Part shown: positions 19,365 through 27,155 of the stretch, in pieces | Layout of the letters: each line of letters begins with the position of its first letter | Numbering within the stretch: position 1 is the first letter of the stretch | Assembly: GCF_900186615.1 (NCBI RefSeq) | Contig: NZ_LT896588.1 | Span: forward strand, 3,527,787 to 3,591,786 | Length of the DNA: 64,000 nt | DNA from: Parabacteroides bouchesdurhonensis | Lineage (GTDB): Bacteria; Bacteroidota; Bacteroidia; Bacteroidales; Tannerellaceae | Direction: 5' to 3' | Notes under the pieces: model-generated | What the model was told of the DNA's origin: nothing | The model's database searches: none | Seen by the model: the letters and a program-made list of their open reading frames with translations, nothing else | Translations under genes and position numbers: made by a program

Positions 19365-20624
19365 TCAGATATTCCACGGAGCACGCATCGGCTGATCGAT
19401 CAGGCGATTTGCGGCCTCATCGTCAATAAACTCCAGTTTTACGGGATCAAAATTCAAAGTACGGTTCAAGCGGAGAGCAATTGTTCCCAAGTTGACAATT
19501 GTCGCCGAACGAAAACCATTTCGCTCGTTCAACGCAAATGGTTGACGGGTCTTCACACTTTCCAGAAAGTCTGTCACCTGAGGTTCCGGCTCAGGATAAT
19601 CGGCCAGCTTCTTCTCCCAATTCGGAATATCACATACAAAATTCTTATACACGTTGCCTTTCGGGCCTGATACATAAGGTGTATTAGGATCACCGAAATC
19701 TTCACCCCAAAGTACGATCTGACAACCATCATCATATGTATAAGTGATAGAACGCCATACACCTACTGCATCAGGGTGTTGCTGCGGAGCATCTACCTCC
19801 ACCTTCACAGGACTGGTTTCATCTTTACCCAAAAGATATTGAACAGGATCAATATAATGCTGCCCCATATCTCCCAGACCCCCTCCATCATAATCCCAAT
19901 AGCCGCGAAAAGTCTGATGTACGCGATGAGCATTATATGGCTTATATGGAGCCGGCCCCAGCCAGAAGTCGTAATCCAGTTCCTTTGGTATTGGTTGCGG
20001 TTCGAGATATTCTTTCCCTACCCAGAAGAATTTCCAATCGAAGCCGGTGTGTTTACTAATGGTTACCTTCAATGGCCAACCCAGCATACCGCTTTGAATC
20101 AACTTCTTCAACGGTTTTGCAGGTGTGCCTAGTCCATAGAACATTGAATCGGCAAAACGGTATATCGTATTTAACCTAAACATACGTCCATTCTGCTTTA
20201 TGGTTTCCATAACCCGTTTTCCTTCTCCAATGGTACGGGTCATCGGCTTTTCACACCAGATATCTTTTCCCGCCTTCGCCGCTTCAACAGACATAATTCC
20301 ATGCCAATGAGGCGGGGTAGCAATATGGACTATGTCTACATTCGGATCTAAAATCAAATCACGGAAATCATGATAAGCCGCTATCTTTTCATTCACCAGC
20401 CGCCTACCCTGCTCCAAGTGGTTTTTGTCTACATCACAAACAGCAACCAAACGTGTCCCCGCATAGTTTACATGGCCACACCCCATGCCTCCTGTTCCTA
20501 TAATTCCTTTTGTTAATTGATCACTTGGGGCAATAAAACCCCTTCCTAACACATGACGTGGCACAATGGTAAAAGCAGCCACCCCTCCAAGAGTCTTGAG
20601 AAATTCTCTTCTATTCGTTTTCAT
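19365..20624 (-). CDS. Gfo/Idh/MocA family oxidoreductase, Tat-exported
   Basis: 419 residues. The start MKTNRREFLKTLGG is a Tat signal (RREFLK) with hydrophobic region to about 25. The Rossmann NAD(P) motif follows as GIIGTGGMGCGH near 40, then the EKPMTR motif (WCEKPMTRTIGEG), whose Lys is catalytic in this family, and the C-terminal alpha/beta substrate domain with YDGGGLGDMGQHYIDPVQ. Exported Gfo/Idh enzymes of Bacteroidetes often oxidise a sugar at C3 or act as NAD-dependent glycosidases (GH109-like), so two functions are possible. A close paralogue (about 90% identity in its last 167 residues) lies at the right end of the window beside a DUF1080 protein. Confidence 0.92.
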   Translation of the reverse strand: MKTNRREFLKTLGGVAAFTIVPRHVLGRGFIAPSDQLTKGIIGTGGMGCGHVNYAGTRLVAVCDVDKNHLEQGRRLVNEKIAAYHDFRDLILDPNVDIVHIATPPHWHGIMSVEAAKAGKDIWCEKPMTRTIGEGKRVMETIKQNGRMFRLNTIYRFADSMFYGLGTPAKPLKKLIQSGMLGWPLKVTISKHTGFDWKFFWVGKEYLEPQPIPKELDYDFWLGPAPYKPYNAHRVHQTFRGYWDYDGGGLGDMGQHYIDPVQYLLGKDETSPVKVEVDAPQQHPDAVGVWRSITYTYDDGCQIVLWGEDFGDPNTPYVSGPKGNVYKNFVCDIPNWEKKLADYPEPEPQVTDFLESVKTRQPFALNERNGFRSATIVNLGTIALRLNRTLNFDPVKLEFIDDEAANRLIDQPMRAPWNI

Positions 20625-20715
20625 ACATTATTGATAAAAGGCACATTGTTCTAAACCGGTTACAAATTTACAAAATAAAAAGAAATTACATCGAAAACCT
20701 GAGGGTATAAAAAAA

Positions 20716-20743
20716 ATCAGACAGCTAATAACAGCTATCTGAT
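20716..20743 (-). terminator. Terminator after tRNA-Pro
   Basis: The stem ATCAGACAGCT (20716-20726) pairs with AGCTATCTGAT (20733-20743) with one G-U-type mismatch. On the minus strand it is followed by a run of eight T residues, directly after the tRNA 3' end. Confidence 0.85.
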
Positions 20744-20751
20744 CTTCTATG

Positions 20752-20826
20752 TCGGGGTACCAGGATTCGAACCTGGGACCCCCTGCTCCCAAAGCAGGTG
20801 CGCTAACCGGACTGCGCTACACCCCG
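20752..20826 (-). tRNA. tRNA-Pro (anticodon TGG)
   Basis: A full cloverleaf read on the minus strand: acceptor stem CGGGGTG/TACCCCG (one G-T pair), D-arm with GTCCGGTTAGC, anticodon stem-loop CTGCTTTGGGAGCAG with anticodon TGG, and T-arm with GGTTCGAATCC. The discriminator is A and the CCA end is not encoded. It has its own promoter and terminator and is intact, so the nearby island did not cut it. Confidence 0.97.
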
Positions 20827-20866
20827 TTTTGCAAATCAGGGACGTTGTTTATTTCTGATTGCGGTG

Positions 20867-20896
20867 CAAAGGTAGGCTTTATTTTTTAATCTCCAA
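20867..20896 (-). promoter_or_regulatory. Promoter of tRNA-Pro
   Basis: On the minus strand TTG (20896-20894) and TACCTTTG (20874-20867) are separated by 19 bp, an exact match to the Bacteroidetes primary-sigma promoter. Transcription would begin about 35 nt before the tRNA. Confidence 0.8.
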
Positions 20897-20897
20897 A

Positions 20898-21486
20898 CCT
20901 TGGACAACTTTTTTATAAAAAAAATGCAGATTAGAGATAAGTTATTGAAGACGAGCCATAGATTATGGCTTTGAAATTAGGTGGGTTATGCTTTGGCGAA
21001 AGTGCAATTGCTCTGTATTGCCGTGCTTTGCATATCTTTCAAATAACTCTATGCAAATATAAAAAACAATTTGAATATACACAAGAAAAAAGCAGATTAG
21101 AACACTATTGAAGGAATCTCCGCTTTTATTTGTTCGTTGCATTCTTATTCAATTTCATTTGCAAATGCTCGTTCGGGTCTTTGCCTCCGGCATAGACACC
21201 CGAACAATCTACGGCTTTTTCCTTGTATCGGGTACGCAGGCTCCTCCGTCCGGCTTGGTCGTAATCCAACCAGTCCAGATGTCGAAACGCTTTGGCGAGG
21301 TTGCCGACCAAATTAAGCACCACCGCATCGTTTCTCTTGGTCAGACCGAGCGTTACGGCGGAGTGGTTCGTCGCCTTCGAACTGTACCGAATTAAGAACA
21401 ATCCAGCATTGGCGCACCTGTTGCAACATAAATAAGTACAATAAAAATAACGGCGGTTGCAGAAGATTCTGCCCTTATATGGAAAC
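20898..21486. other. Region without a supported gene; left edge of the island
   Basis: About 590 bp lie between the tRNA-Pro promoter and the first island gene. Base composition turns more GC-rich from about 21130. Frames of up to about 90 codons are open on both strands from 21108 to 21401, but their starts are TTG or weak and neither product resembles a known family. One may be the decayed end of a mobile-element gene. A hairpin GTTCGGGT/ACACCCGAAC is present near 21173-21209. Confidence 0.5.
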
Positions 21487-22056
21487 TTAATATTTCTCTA
21501 AAAATTTACTTTCACGCAATTCCTCTATGTGGTAGGCTAAATTACTTGACACTTTGTTAAATACTTTATCAAGGTACGGGATAACGTTTTCTAAATTAAG
21601 TTCTTTTTCTGGTGGGAAATGATGGTATTGGTTCAAGAATCTTTTAATATCATTCCTTTCAGTAATAGGCAAAAGCAAAAATGGATTACTGTTTTTGTAA
21701 TACGTCATTGCAGAAAGATGGATAAATGCACATCCCAATTTATAAACACAAAAAGCCCACCCATTGAGTTCACCTGCTAAATCCACCATTTGCTTGTCGG
21801 TTATAACTCTCTTGGAGTCAGGATAAGACCATTTGATTCCATCTAACGTTTGACATATAAAATGGTTCCGAAGATTCAAATCGTTAAGAGATAATAAAAA
21901 CATAACTCTTACCATCGAATCTAACTCCTGTCTCAATATAGACATTACTTGTCCATATAATTCTTGCTGCAATAAAAGATCAAGTGCGAGAGAATGTTCT
22001 TTCGATCTTTGAATAACTATATCGCAAAATAGATTAGTGTTACCCTTTGTATTCAT
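21487..22056 (-). CDS. Uncharacterised helical protein coupled to DUF1016 nuclease (possibly HEPN-like)
   Basis: I do not recognise a firm family. The 189-residue product starts at ATG 22056-22054, which overlaps the TGA of the DUF1016 gene (ATGA), so it is translated by coupling to that gene. It is predicted to be all-helical. The helix near residues 30-60, with the pattern of a Gly followed by a small-residue helix, ILRQELDSMVR, recalls HEPN and DUF5677 proteins, in which an Arg-Glu pair lies on this helix. A second element, YKLGCAFIHLS, sits where HEPN RNases have RxxxxxH, but Lys/Gly replace the Arg. HEPN proteins often act as RNases or antitoxin partners in defence. The match is by eye only. 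Confidence 0.7.
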   Translation of the reverse strand: MNTKGNTNLFCDIVIQRSKEHSLALDLLLQQELYGQVMSILRQELDSMVRVMFLLSLNDLNLRNHFICQTLDGIKWSYPDSKRVITDKQMVDLAGELNGWAFCVYKLGCAFIHLSAMTYYKNSNPFLLLPITERNDIKRFLNQYHHFPPEKELNLENVIPYLDKVFNKVSSNLAYHIEELRESKFLEKY

Positions 22057-23111
22057 TTCTTTGATTCTATACACTGTTCATGTTGCAACCGATAGAACTC
22101 CTTTTGTCGTTCGATCTCTTTGCGCAGTTCTTCCTCGGTCGGCATATAAAGCATGTATTTCGAAGCGAACAGACGGTCGTTGTCGTGCAGGACGGAGTAA
22201 CGGGCGATGTCCTCGTCCGTTTCCGAACAGAGGACGATGCCAATGGTCGGGTTGTCGCCCTCGCCGCGTACCCGTTCGTCATACATGCGCACGTACATAT
22301 CCATCTGTCCCACGTCCTGATGCGTGATGGTCGTCGTTTTGAGGTCAATCAACACGAACGATTTTAAGATATAATTGTAAAATACAAGGTCGATAAAATA
22401 ATCGTTCTTCTCGGTGCGGATCAATTTCTGCCGGGCGACAAACGAGAAACCCTTGCCCAATTCGAGCAGAAATTTTTGCAGGTTACCGATGATAGCACCC
22501 TCCAACTCGTTTTCCGAAAAGTCGCTGTTGGGCGTCAAACCGATAAACTCCGCGACGGTCGGGTTTTTGATGAACTCCATACGGTCTTGCTCGAACGGTT
22601 TTGTCAGGGCGACCATTTCGGACTTCACCGCATCTTTATGCTGCGAGAGCAGCAACCGTTCGTAATATTGTGAGCCGATGTTGCGGTCGAGCGTGCGGTA
22701 GCTCCACATCTGTTCGGCAGCTTCTTTCAGATACCATGCGCGGGCATCGGCGTTGGGAACGCTCAATAGACGCTTGTAGTGCGACCATGTCAATATTCCC
22801 CACAGTGTAGGGAGTTTTTCGGGAAAGGCAAGATAAAATTGCCTGTAATAGTATAATGAATTGACAGAAAAGCCCTTGCCGAATTCTGCCGTTAATTCTT
22901 TAGACAGAGATTTTAATAACTGCGTACCGTAGTCGGCACGTTCTTTTCCGAGCTGTTCCTGCTCGACGACACGCTTACCCATCTGCCAATAGGCTTCGAC
23001 CATTGCCGAATTGATGGCGGCATAGGCTTTCTGGCGGGCTTGCGTTACAATCTGCTTGATTTCCTGAATAAAATCGGAATTATATAAAGATGTTGCATTC
23101 TCTTTTTCCAT
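22053..23111 (-). CDS. DUF1016 / YhcG family PDDEXK nuclease
   Basis: 352 residues. The N-terminal DUF1016_N region (IKQIVTQARQKAYAAINSAM, GKRVVEQEQ) includes RADYGTQLLKSLSKELTAEFGKGFS, typical of YhcG proteins. The C-terminal PDDEXK nuclease domain holds YFIDLVFYNYIL and FVLIDLKTT, giving the catalytic D-(x)n-D-x-K set, then the QMDMYVRMYDE motif. YhcG proteins are predicted structure-selective or recombination nucleases and are frequent on mobile elements and near restriction systems. The ATG at 23111 is preferred over an earlier in-frame start because a strong promoter lies between them (23160-23133). The gene overlaps the next one by ATGA, forming a two-gene unit. Confidence 0.92.
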   Translation of the reverse strand: MEKENATSLYNSDFIQEIKQIVTQARQKAYAAINSAMVEAYWQMGKRVVEQEQLGKERADYGTQLLKSLSKELTAEFGKGFSVNSLYYYRQFYLAFPEKLPTLWGILTWSHYKRLLSVPNADARAWYLKEAAEQMWSYRTLDRNIGSQYYERLLLSQHKDAVKSEMVALTKPFEQDRMEFIKNPTVAEFIGLTPNSDFSENELEGAIIGNLQKFLLELGKGFSFVARQKLIRTEKNDYFIDLVFYNYILKSFVLIDLKTTTITHQDVGQMDMYVRMYDERVRGEGDNPTIGIVLCSETDEDIARYSVLHDNDRLFASKYMLYMPTEEELRKEIERQKEFYRLQHEQCIESKK

Positions 23112-23132
23112 TGTAAACAAACGATTTATATA

Positions 23133-23160
23133 CAAAGGTATATAAAAAACGGAAGAACAA
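23133..23160 (-). promoter_or_regulatory. Promoter of the DUF1016 two-gene unit
   Basis: TTG (23160-23158) and TACCTTTG (23140-23133) on the minus strand are 17 bp apart. Transcription would begin about 15 nt before the ATG at 23111, leaving a very short leader. Confidence 0.6.
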
Positions 23161-23298
23161 TCGGTGTCCTTCCGTTTATTCGCAGTCTTACCGCCTCGCA
23201 TCCTCTTTCGCATCGTCCCGCTGCATCCGCAGGTTCAGCCGCTCGCGCAGCTTGTCGAGAAAATACGTTTGGCTTATACTTGCAAATAGTGATACGCT

Positions 23299-24159
23299 CT
23301 ATTCGGCTGTCTGATTTTCGGTTAGTGCTTTCCTGACATTGCTCGGCGTGTCGCCCAAGAAACGCTTGCAGAAATTGCTGAAATGCGCCGCCGAGGAGAA
23401 GTTGAACTCATCTATGATGTCCGCGAAAGGGATATAGGTTTGCGACAGTTTGTATTTGATGTTTTCCGCCCGTTTCATCATCAGCCATCGGTATGGCGAC
23501 ATTCCGAACTCCTTTTTGAATATCTTGCGGAAATTGTGCAGCCCGTAGCCGCACATCTCCGCCAGACGGTCGGTAAATTCCGCCTTGCGGTAGTGGGTCA
23601 GCACAAGGCTGCGGAACGGCACTTGCTCGTCTGTCATCGGGTGGAAGAAGATGCGCAACTCTTCCGCCGCGAAGTAGCGGGTGAACACCCAGATCAGCTC
23701 CTTGTGTTTCAGTTTCCAGAGGTCGGAATCGTGCGTTTCGTCCGTGATGTACGTAGCCACGGTGTCCATCAGCACCCGCATGGAGGTCGGGGCGGTCAGC
23801 TTGCAGCAATAGACTTTGGAATCCGGCAGCTTGTGCGAGTAGAGATAGGAGAGAATACATTTCTCCGCCCGGCAGACCGTGTTGTTGAATTTATGCACCA
23901 GCAGGGTGACGTCGCTCAAAGCCGTGCCGCTGCATTCGCTCCCGCGGGGAACGAACATCACCTCTCCGGCGCAGAGGATTTCGTCGTGGAACAGCGTGCT
24001 GGTAATCCGCGCATGTCCCGATTGGCAGAAAATAAGGTAGTTGATATGCGTATCCTCGTTATTTACGGTCGCACCCGCCGGATAGCTTTTTCTTTCAAAA
24101 GAGCAGTCGGCGGGAAACTCGTCGCAGAACGGAGGTTTGTGTTTATCAACGTGAGGCAT
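23299..24159 (-). CDS. AraC family transcriptional regulator (island fimbrial locus)
   Basis: 286 residues. The N-terminal 150 residues look like a cupin sensor domain (YLIFCQSGHARI, EVMFVPRGSECSG). The C-terminal 100 hold the two AraC helix-turn-helix units: FTDRLAEMCGYGLHNFRKIFKKEFGMSPYRWL and FADIIDEFNFSSAAHFSNFCKRFLGDTPSN in part. In Bacteroides and Porphyromonas such AraC genes commonly neighbour Mfa/Fim-type fimbrial genes. It lies downstream of the fimbrial lipoproteins on the same strand, after a 340-bp gap, and is the likely activator or switch of that operon. The ligand is not known. Confidence 0.9.
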   Translation of the reverse strand: MPHVDKHKPPFCDEFPADCSFERKSYPAGATVNNEDTHINYLIFCQSGHARITSTLFHDEILCAGEVMFVPRGSECSGTALSDVTLLVHKFNNTVCRAEKCILSYLYSHKLPDSKVYCCKLTAPTSMRVLMDTVATYITDETHDSDLWKLKHKELIWVFTRYFAAEELRIFFHPMTDEQVPFRSLVLTHYRKAEFTDRLAEMCGYGLHNFRKIFKKEFGMSPYRWLMMKRAENIKYKLSQTYIPFADIIDEFNFSSAAHFSNFCKRFLGDTPSNVRKALTENQTAE

Positions 24160-24501
24160 ACGCTATCTTATTTTCTGCTGAATCATCTTGTTTCGTTTCT
24201 TGTTTGCGCTATTCCCCGTTGCGAGGCGGGGAAGTGCCGTGATGACACCCGGACATTGACGCATGGCTGTCCGAATAGCTGTTTGCCGAAAATCGGTTCC
24301 GGCTTGGGGCGTATATGCGACGGAGACGGGATGCGGGGCGGGACAGGGTAAACGGGTAACTCTGTCCCCGTGCGTCTCCGTTACCGTAACCCGCACAGTG
24401 TGCCGCTGGCTGCATCCCCCGGCGGCTTGGGGCGTTATGGTGCGGGCGCAGGGACGGGCGGCGTGACGCACAACCCCCGTCCCCGTGCGTCAGATATCCG
24501 G
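24160..24501. other. GC-rich gap between fimbrial operon and AraC gene
   Basis: No gene can be supported; short open frames here have no convincing start or family. Two hairpins end the fimbrial operon: ATATCCG/CGGATAT (24494-24500 with 24510-24516, overlapping the stop codon) and TGACGCAC/GTGCGTCA (24464-24471 with 24485-24492). The promoter of the AraC gene must lie here, but no good -7 box is seen. Confidence 0.5.
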
Positions 24502-26094
24502 TTAAAAAACGGATATGGCGCGAACTTTATACTCAGTTTTTTTCTCCGCTACTACTTCAACTGATGCTCCATTGTTTGCCTTAAATATAAGAGACTTGGC
24601 ATAGTTTTGTTTACTTGAATTACCTTCATGGGAAGACCAATAATAACCTTTTTCTTCATTAGTGTCTAAAGTAGTCTTGTTGAGAGTAGTCAACGCCGTA
24701 TTCACATTATCTGCATTTTGTGCCAAGATTTTCAGTTCTTCCACTGCAGGAAGATACCACGTCCGGCTACCATCGTTTTTATTAATACACCAATTGAAGG
24801 CCGGAAAATCGGCGAGAGTATTATTATCTGTATTGGCATCACTGGCAATCCAGGCTTGTACCGCTGTCATATTCGCAGCACCATCAGATGTGTTGCTGAT
24901 TCCGGTTTCCTTGTTAACTGTACTCCATTTCAGATTCGTTTCATCCAGCGACACAATCTTTCCGCTCTTCCCGTCGGCATTGACAGTGAACACGATGCCG
25001 ATGCAGGTCTTGTTCGCATCGAGGACGGTAGACCATGTGCCGTCGGCGTAATAGTAGTTGCCTACTTTGAGGGGATTCATATCTATCTCTTCGTCCGGCT
25101 TCGCCCAGTCGCTGTTGATGTCCACGGTCATGGTGACGGCATCGGACCCCGGTTCGCCGATGAGGTTTCCGGCGGCATTGATGCGGTGGTTACGCTTGAC
25201 GGGGATTCCGGCGGGGATGGTGACGGTGGGCAGCGTCTTGGTGTTGTCCGTGGCGGTGAATGCGAGCTTGATGTCGCCCATCGTGCCGTCCGTGGCTCCG
25301 GCGAACAGGTAGAGGCAAATCAGTGTTTTGCACGTCTGGCCGCCGATGGTGATGTCGGTGCCATTGTTGAGCCAGCCATTACCCGCGCTTATACCACTAC
25401 TTTTTGTTGCGGTAACGGTGCCTGTAGCAACGTCGAACTTGGAGGGGCGGTCAAATGTTACATTAACCTTAGAGCAGGAAGCGAAACGCTCCGCATTCTT
25501 TTCCGCGAAGGTCAGTTTCATAAGCGGACGGGTGAGCGTGACCTTGGGAATGGCCAGCGCCGTGGAGGCTTTGGTGAACTCTGCGCTGGCATAGAACGCA
25601 TCCCATGCATCGGGAAGAGATGGGATGGAAACGCCAGCTTCCACCGCTTTCAGTCCGTTTTTAGTTATGTAGAACTCATCCTTATAATGTTCTACATCGC
25701 TTAATCCGGCTATCTCGGTGGATGATAGCGTATAGTTTTCGTTGATATAATCCGCCCAGAGCAGCGCCTTGTATGTTCCGGTGGTTGACAGCTCGAACGA
25801 GAAGTCGATTTGGGTAGCGCTGGCAGCGGGGCAAATTTCCTTCCGCACTTTGAGCGCGGGTGTCGCCTCCGTGTCCCATATTTCGAGGATGCAGCGGAGT
25901 TTGTAGTCGGACGGAGCTGTGGGCAGGGCGCGGCTCTGGGGCTGCGGCTGCACGAAGTCGGCGGGCAGCGCGGCGGTGAGGGTCACGCGGTTACTTTCGT
26001 TAGCGGTTTGCAGCGCGTCGGTTTCGTCCTGGCTGCACGAGGTCATCAGCCCCACGAGGGCGATAATCCAAAGGTAAAGATGATACTTTTTCAT
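24502..26094 (-). CDS. Fimbrillin-like lipoprotein with DUF6562-type and C-terminal tip-like domain
   Basis: 530 residues. Lipobox near LMTSC, Cys20 lipidated. Residues about 35-330 resemble the DUF6562/Mfa fimbrillin-type beta-sandwich pair: KLRCILEIWDTEA, TYKALLWADYINENY, RPLMKLTFAEKN, VKRNHRINAAGNLIG. The last 200 residues (starting MNPLKVGNYYYADGTWSTVL) form a different domain with an SGKIVSLDETN strand, TWYLPAVEEL and GYYWSSHEG, as in DUF1566-like or C-type-lectin-like adhesive modules found at fimbrial tips. It is therefore likely a minor or tip subunit of a type V-like pilus or a surface adhesin. It is the last gene of the operon and starts 38 nt after its neighbour. Confidence 0.85.
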   Translation of the reverse strand: MKKYHLYLWIIALVGLMTSCSQDETDALQTANESNRVTLTAALPADFVQPQPQSRALPTAPSDYKLRCILEIWDTEATPALKVRKEICPAASATQIDFSFELSTTGTYKALLWADYINENYTLSSTEIAGLSDVEHYKDEFYITKNGLKAVEAGVSIPSLPDAWDAFYASAEFTKASTALAIPKVTLTRPLMKLTFAEKNAERFASCSKVNVTFDRPSKFDVATGTVTATKSSGISAGNGWLNNGTDITIGGQTCKTLICLYLFAGATDGTMGDIKLAFTATDNTKTLPTVTIPAGIPVKRNHRINAAGNLIGEPGSDAVTMTVDINSDWAKPDEEIDMNPLKVGNYYYADGTWSTVLDANKTCIGIVFTVNADGKSGKIVSLDETNLKWSTVNKETGISNTSDGAANMTAVQAWIASDANTDNNTLADFPAFNWCINKNDGSRTWYLPAVEELKILAQNADNVNTALTTLNKTTLDTNEEKGYYWSSHEGNSSKQNYAKSLIFKANNGASVEVVAEKKTEYKVRAISVF

Positions 26095-26132
26095 GTGCTT
26101 GGTAATTTATTATTGGTAATTCACTCGTTTTA

Positions 26133-27149
26133 TCAATGTAGCAGACCGTCGAGGTCTATGTCTATATCTCCTTCAAATTCGTCGTCGATATCCACGCCGC
26201 CCTGCATCTCGTTGGTGAGGAAGCGGGCACGGACGGTGGTGAGGTGTCCCCGCCGGTAGGGTACTTCCAGCCCCGTGGTGCGGCTGATGACGTTGCCGCC
26301 GCTGTCGCGTATCTCCATCGAGAGGCTGACGAACGATTCCGCACCGTTCACAAACACGAAGTCCGAGCCGATAAGACATTCTTCCGTGCCATCATCGGGG
26401 ACGGTGAGCGGAGTGGTGTACGTGACGCCCGTGCGCGAATCGGCAGGCTTTCCCGCGAGGACGTTGAACACCGTGGGCAGGTAGAAGCCATAGGAGAACG
26501 TGATAGTGAATGTTTCATCATCGGCACGCTGTTTCTTTGTCTTACGGAAGAAGTCTTTCACGTCCGTAGCTATCACTTCGTACTTCGCCAATGGACGCAC
26601 CATATCCACTTTTATCTGAACCTTGGCGTTCCATTCGTCACGGTATTGCCGCAGGTCGAGGGCGGTAGTTCCGTAGAGGCAATCGCGGTAGTCGGTGCTG
26701 CCCGTGTATGGGTCGGTGCAGGCTACATATTGCAAGTCCTCCGTATTATAATAGAGGTCGGTTTCCGTGCCTGCCGCCACATAATCCGTCCATACGGCAA
26801 GAGTGTATTCCACGGCGTGCAGTTTCAGACGGATGGGGAGCGTGATTTTCCCGTCGCCGTCATCTTCGCCATCCTCCATCACGGTCACCTGCCGGGCGTC
26901 CGGCTTGCCGTCGCGCCATGCCTCGATGATGAAGCGGCGGCGGTAGCCGTCGTCGGCCCGCGTGGTTCCGCTGCGGGCGTTCTGGGTGGCAATTTGCAAG
27001 GGAACCAGCGAAAGGTCGAGCGTCACTTGGGTTTCCACCTCCACCAGCGTGGGGTCGATGCCCCCGTCGTCGGGATCGTCGTGCACGCAGCCGACAAAAC
27101 CTATTGTCAGCAGCAGGATAAGCAGATTTATGCCGTATTTCTGTTTCAT
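26133..27149 (-). CDS. DUF6562-like fimbrial lipoprotein
   Basis: 338 residues. The signal peptide ends in a lipobox (FVGC, Cys21), followed by an acidic linker. The main part has the fimbrillin-like beta-sandwich pattern seen in DUF6562 proteins: RFIIEAWRDGK, EYTLAVWTDYV, VDMVRPLAKYEVIATDV, VNGAESFVSLSMEIRDSG, and VPYRRGHLTTVRARFLT near the end. The tail after residue 322 is strongly acidic (GGVDIDDEFEGDIDIDLD). The order in the operon (after the OmpA/DUF3575 gene, before the tip-like gene) fits an anchor or shaft subunit. It begins 6 nt after the preceding gene stop, so it is co-translated with it. Direct pilus formation is not proven. Confidence 0.85.
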   Translation of the reverse strand: MKQKYGINLLILLLTIGFVGCVHDDPDDGGIDPTLVEVETQVTLDLSLVPLQIATQNARSGTTRADDGYRRRFIIEAWRDGKPDARQVTVMEDGEDDGDGKITLPIRLKLHAVEYTLAVWTDYVAAGTETDLYYNTEDLQYVACTDPYTGSTDYRDCLYGTTALDLRQYRDEWNAKVQIKVDMVRPLAKYEVIATDVKDFFRKTKKQRADDETFTITFSYGFYLPTVFNVLAGKPADSRTGVTYTTPLTVPDDGTEECLIGSDFVFVNGAESFVSLSMEIRDSGGNVISRTTGLEVPYRRGHLTTVRARFLTNEMQGGVDIDDEFEGDIDIDLDGLLH

Positions 27150-27155
27150 AAGCCG

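Noticed and set aside
20752..20826. tRNA-Pro as the island attachment site
   Set aside because: The island lies on the 5' side of the tRNA beyond its promoter, the tRNA is intact and no copy of its 3' end is seen at the right edge.
21108..21401. Two overlapping open frames of about 90 codons on opposite strands
   Set aside because: Starts are weak (TTG on the minus strand) and the products match nothing I know; kept only as an unexplained region.
23383..25704. Long plus-strand frames opposite the AraC and tip-like lipoprotein genes
   Set aside because: Antisense to well-supported genes, no recognisable domains, no ribosome site.
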